Assembly (NCBI GenBank): GCA_910579515.1
Contig: CAJTUV010000010.1
Coordinates: 1 to 64,000, forward strand
Length of the DNA stretch: 64,000 nucleotides
Origin: an uncultured Hungatella sp.
Lineage (GTDB): Bacteria; Bacillota; Clostridia; Lachnospirales; Lachnospiraceae
Direction of reading: 5' to 3'
Shown: positions 63,405-64,000 of the stretch, piece after piece
Layout: each line of letters opens with the position of its first letter
Position numbering within the stretch: position 1 is the first letter of the stretch
Translations under genes and position numbers: made by a program
The notes under the pieces: model-generated
What the model saw: the letters and a program-made list of their open reading frames with translations, nothing else
What the model was told of the DNA's origin: nothing
The model's database searches: none

Positions 63405-64000
63405 CTATGCCTCCCCAGGAAATGTTACTCCCCACTGGCTGCGGAGTTCGTCCATCCATCTCAGCATTCTAAGGCTCTCCTCATGCGGCATCTGAAGGCA
63501 CTGCGTTTCCCCTCTCTGAATGGCATAAACGCTGGCCTCCACCTCATATTCATACCCGCTAATCTGTTCAGGCCTGTCATAAGCGGACACCAGGTTTCGC
63601 TCTAAATCATAAACCTTGATTCCCTCACAGTTATTAATATTCATTACCTCGATAAAGCCCTTATCTCCATAAATCACTCCCCTGCGGTCGCTAAGCCCTA
63701 AAGCGCTGCTATTTAAAGCTGCCATTTTCCCGTCCCTGTAAGTCAAAGTAATACTGTGCTGCAGATCCACGCCATCCTCGTTCAATACCGCGCTTCCCGT
63801 GATTTTCTCTATATCATCTCCAAAAACCATAGAAGCAAAATTCAGGGTATACACTCCCAAATCCAAAAGCGCTCCGCCGCCCAGTTCGGCCTTTGCGATT
63901 CGCTCCTTATCCCCCACCACATAAGCCAGATTTGCAGTCAGCATATAAGGCTTTCCAATCACTCCGCTTGCAAGCACATCATCCAGCCTCTTTCTCATTG
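63405..64000 (-). CDS. Gfo/Idh/MocA-family oxidoreductase, C-terminal part (truncated by the window)
   Basis: The gene enters from beyond the right edge, so only its C-terminal part, about 198 residues, is seen. The fragment shows the Gfo/Idh/MocA substrate-binding domain: IGKPYMLTANLAY, then GGGALLDLGVYTLNF, where the Asp belongs to the conserved GGG-x-x-x-D-x-G-x-x-x motif near the active site. The NAD(P)-binding Rossmann domain lies outside the window. The substrate, probably a sugar or inositol derivative, is unassigned. Confidence 0.85.
   Translation of the reverse strand, partial: MRKRLDDVLASGVIGKPYMLTANLAYVVGDKERIAKAELGGGALLDLGVYTLNFASMVFGDDIEKITGSAVLNEDGVDLQHSITLTYRDGKMAALNSSALGLSDRRGVIYGDKGFIEVMNINNCEGIKVYDLERNLVSAYDRPEQISGYEYEVEASVYAIQRGETQCLQMPHEESLRMLRWMDELRSQWGVTFPGEA

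Noticed and set aside
1..64000. CRISPR arrays, tRNA or rRNA genes, prophage or transposase genes
   Set aside because: No regular spaced repeats, no cloverleaf sequences and no recognisable integrase or transposase were seen on either strand.

Overview
The window looks like the chromosome of a low-to-mid GC Gram-positive anaerobe of the Clostridia, most likely a Lachnospiraceae gut commensal. The evidence is a type III glutamine synthetase, an ABC-F protein and P-type ATPase of the clostridial style, LuxS, split ThrE-type exporter genes, choline-binding (GW) and ChW repeat proteins, strong AGGAGG ribosome sites and a gut-type beta-glucuronidase operon. No genus is assigned. Nearly everything between 3.4 and 52.8 kb is on the minus strand. 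No rRNA, tRNA, CRISPR array, integrase or transposase was seen.

Layout. (1) 0.3-3.3 kb, plus strand: a fused HTH-LicC-LicA protein (choline-phosphate activation) followed by a secreted GW-repeat protein. (2) 3.4-11.3 kb: housekeeping genes leuA, glmM, prfA, prmC, a DUF1385 gene, rpmE and rho. (3) 11.5-19.0 kb: a polysaccharide deacetylase, then a glucuronide operon read from 19.05 down to 12.3 kb (HAD phosphatase, GH3, GPH transporter, TM2 protein, beta-glucuronidase) with palindromic candidate operators upstream. (4) 19.3-24.3 kb: ABC-F, HIT, pyrC, a two-gene ThrE exporter and an XRE regulator. (5) 24.4-52.8 kb: a surface-glycan locus of about 28 kb. (6) 52.9-64 kb: a secreted L,D-transpeptidase, AraC regulator plus FAH hydrolase, a calcium-type P-ATPase, luxS, glnN, class II fba, a DUF1266 gene and a truncated Gfo/Idh/MocA oxidoreductase at the edge.

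The glycan locus is the most interesting part. From 52.8 down to 39.8 kb it encodes glycosyltransferases, a Wzx-like flippase, DUF2304 and DUF2142 membrane proteins, RmlC, a Wzm/Wzt ABC exporter with a C-terminal cargo-type domain, a 1307-residue methyltransferase-GT2-GT4 protein and a MATE-family transporter. A near-consensus promoter at 39712-39740 then starts a second unit: acyl carrier protein, MBOAT acyltransferase and SGNH protein; the full GDP-D-glycero-alpha-D-manno-heptose set (HddC, HddA, GmhB, GmhA); a GT2; two polytopic membrane proteins; the CDP-3,6-dideoxyhexose trio RfbF/RfbG/RfbH; LicD; and a polyprenyl-phosphate glycosyltransferase.

Taken together, the window predicts a Gram-positive cell-surface polymer built with heptose and a deoxyhexose, O-acylated and decorated with phosphocholine. 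HTH-LicC-LicA would make CDP-choline, LicD would transfer phosphocholine, and the two GW-repeat proteins could bind the decorated surface. Nucleotide-sugar sets usually described in Gram-negative O-antigens would here be combined with a pneumococcus-like choline system. This is a genome-context inference, not a demonstrated pathway.
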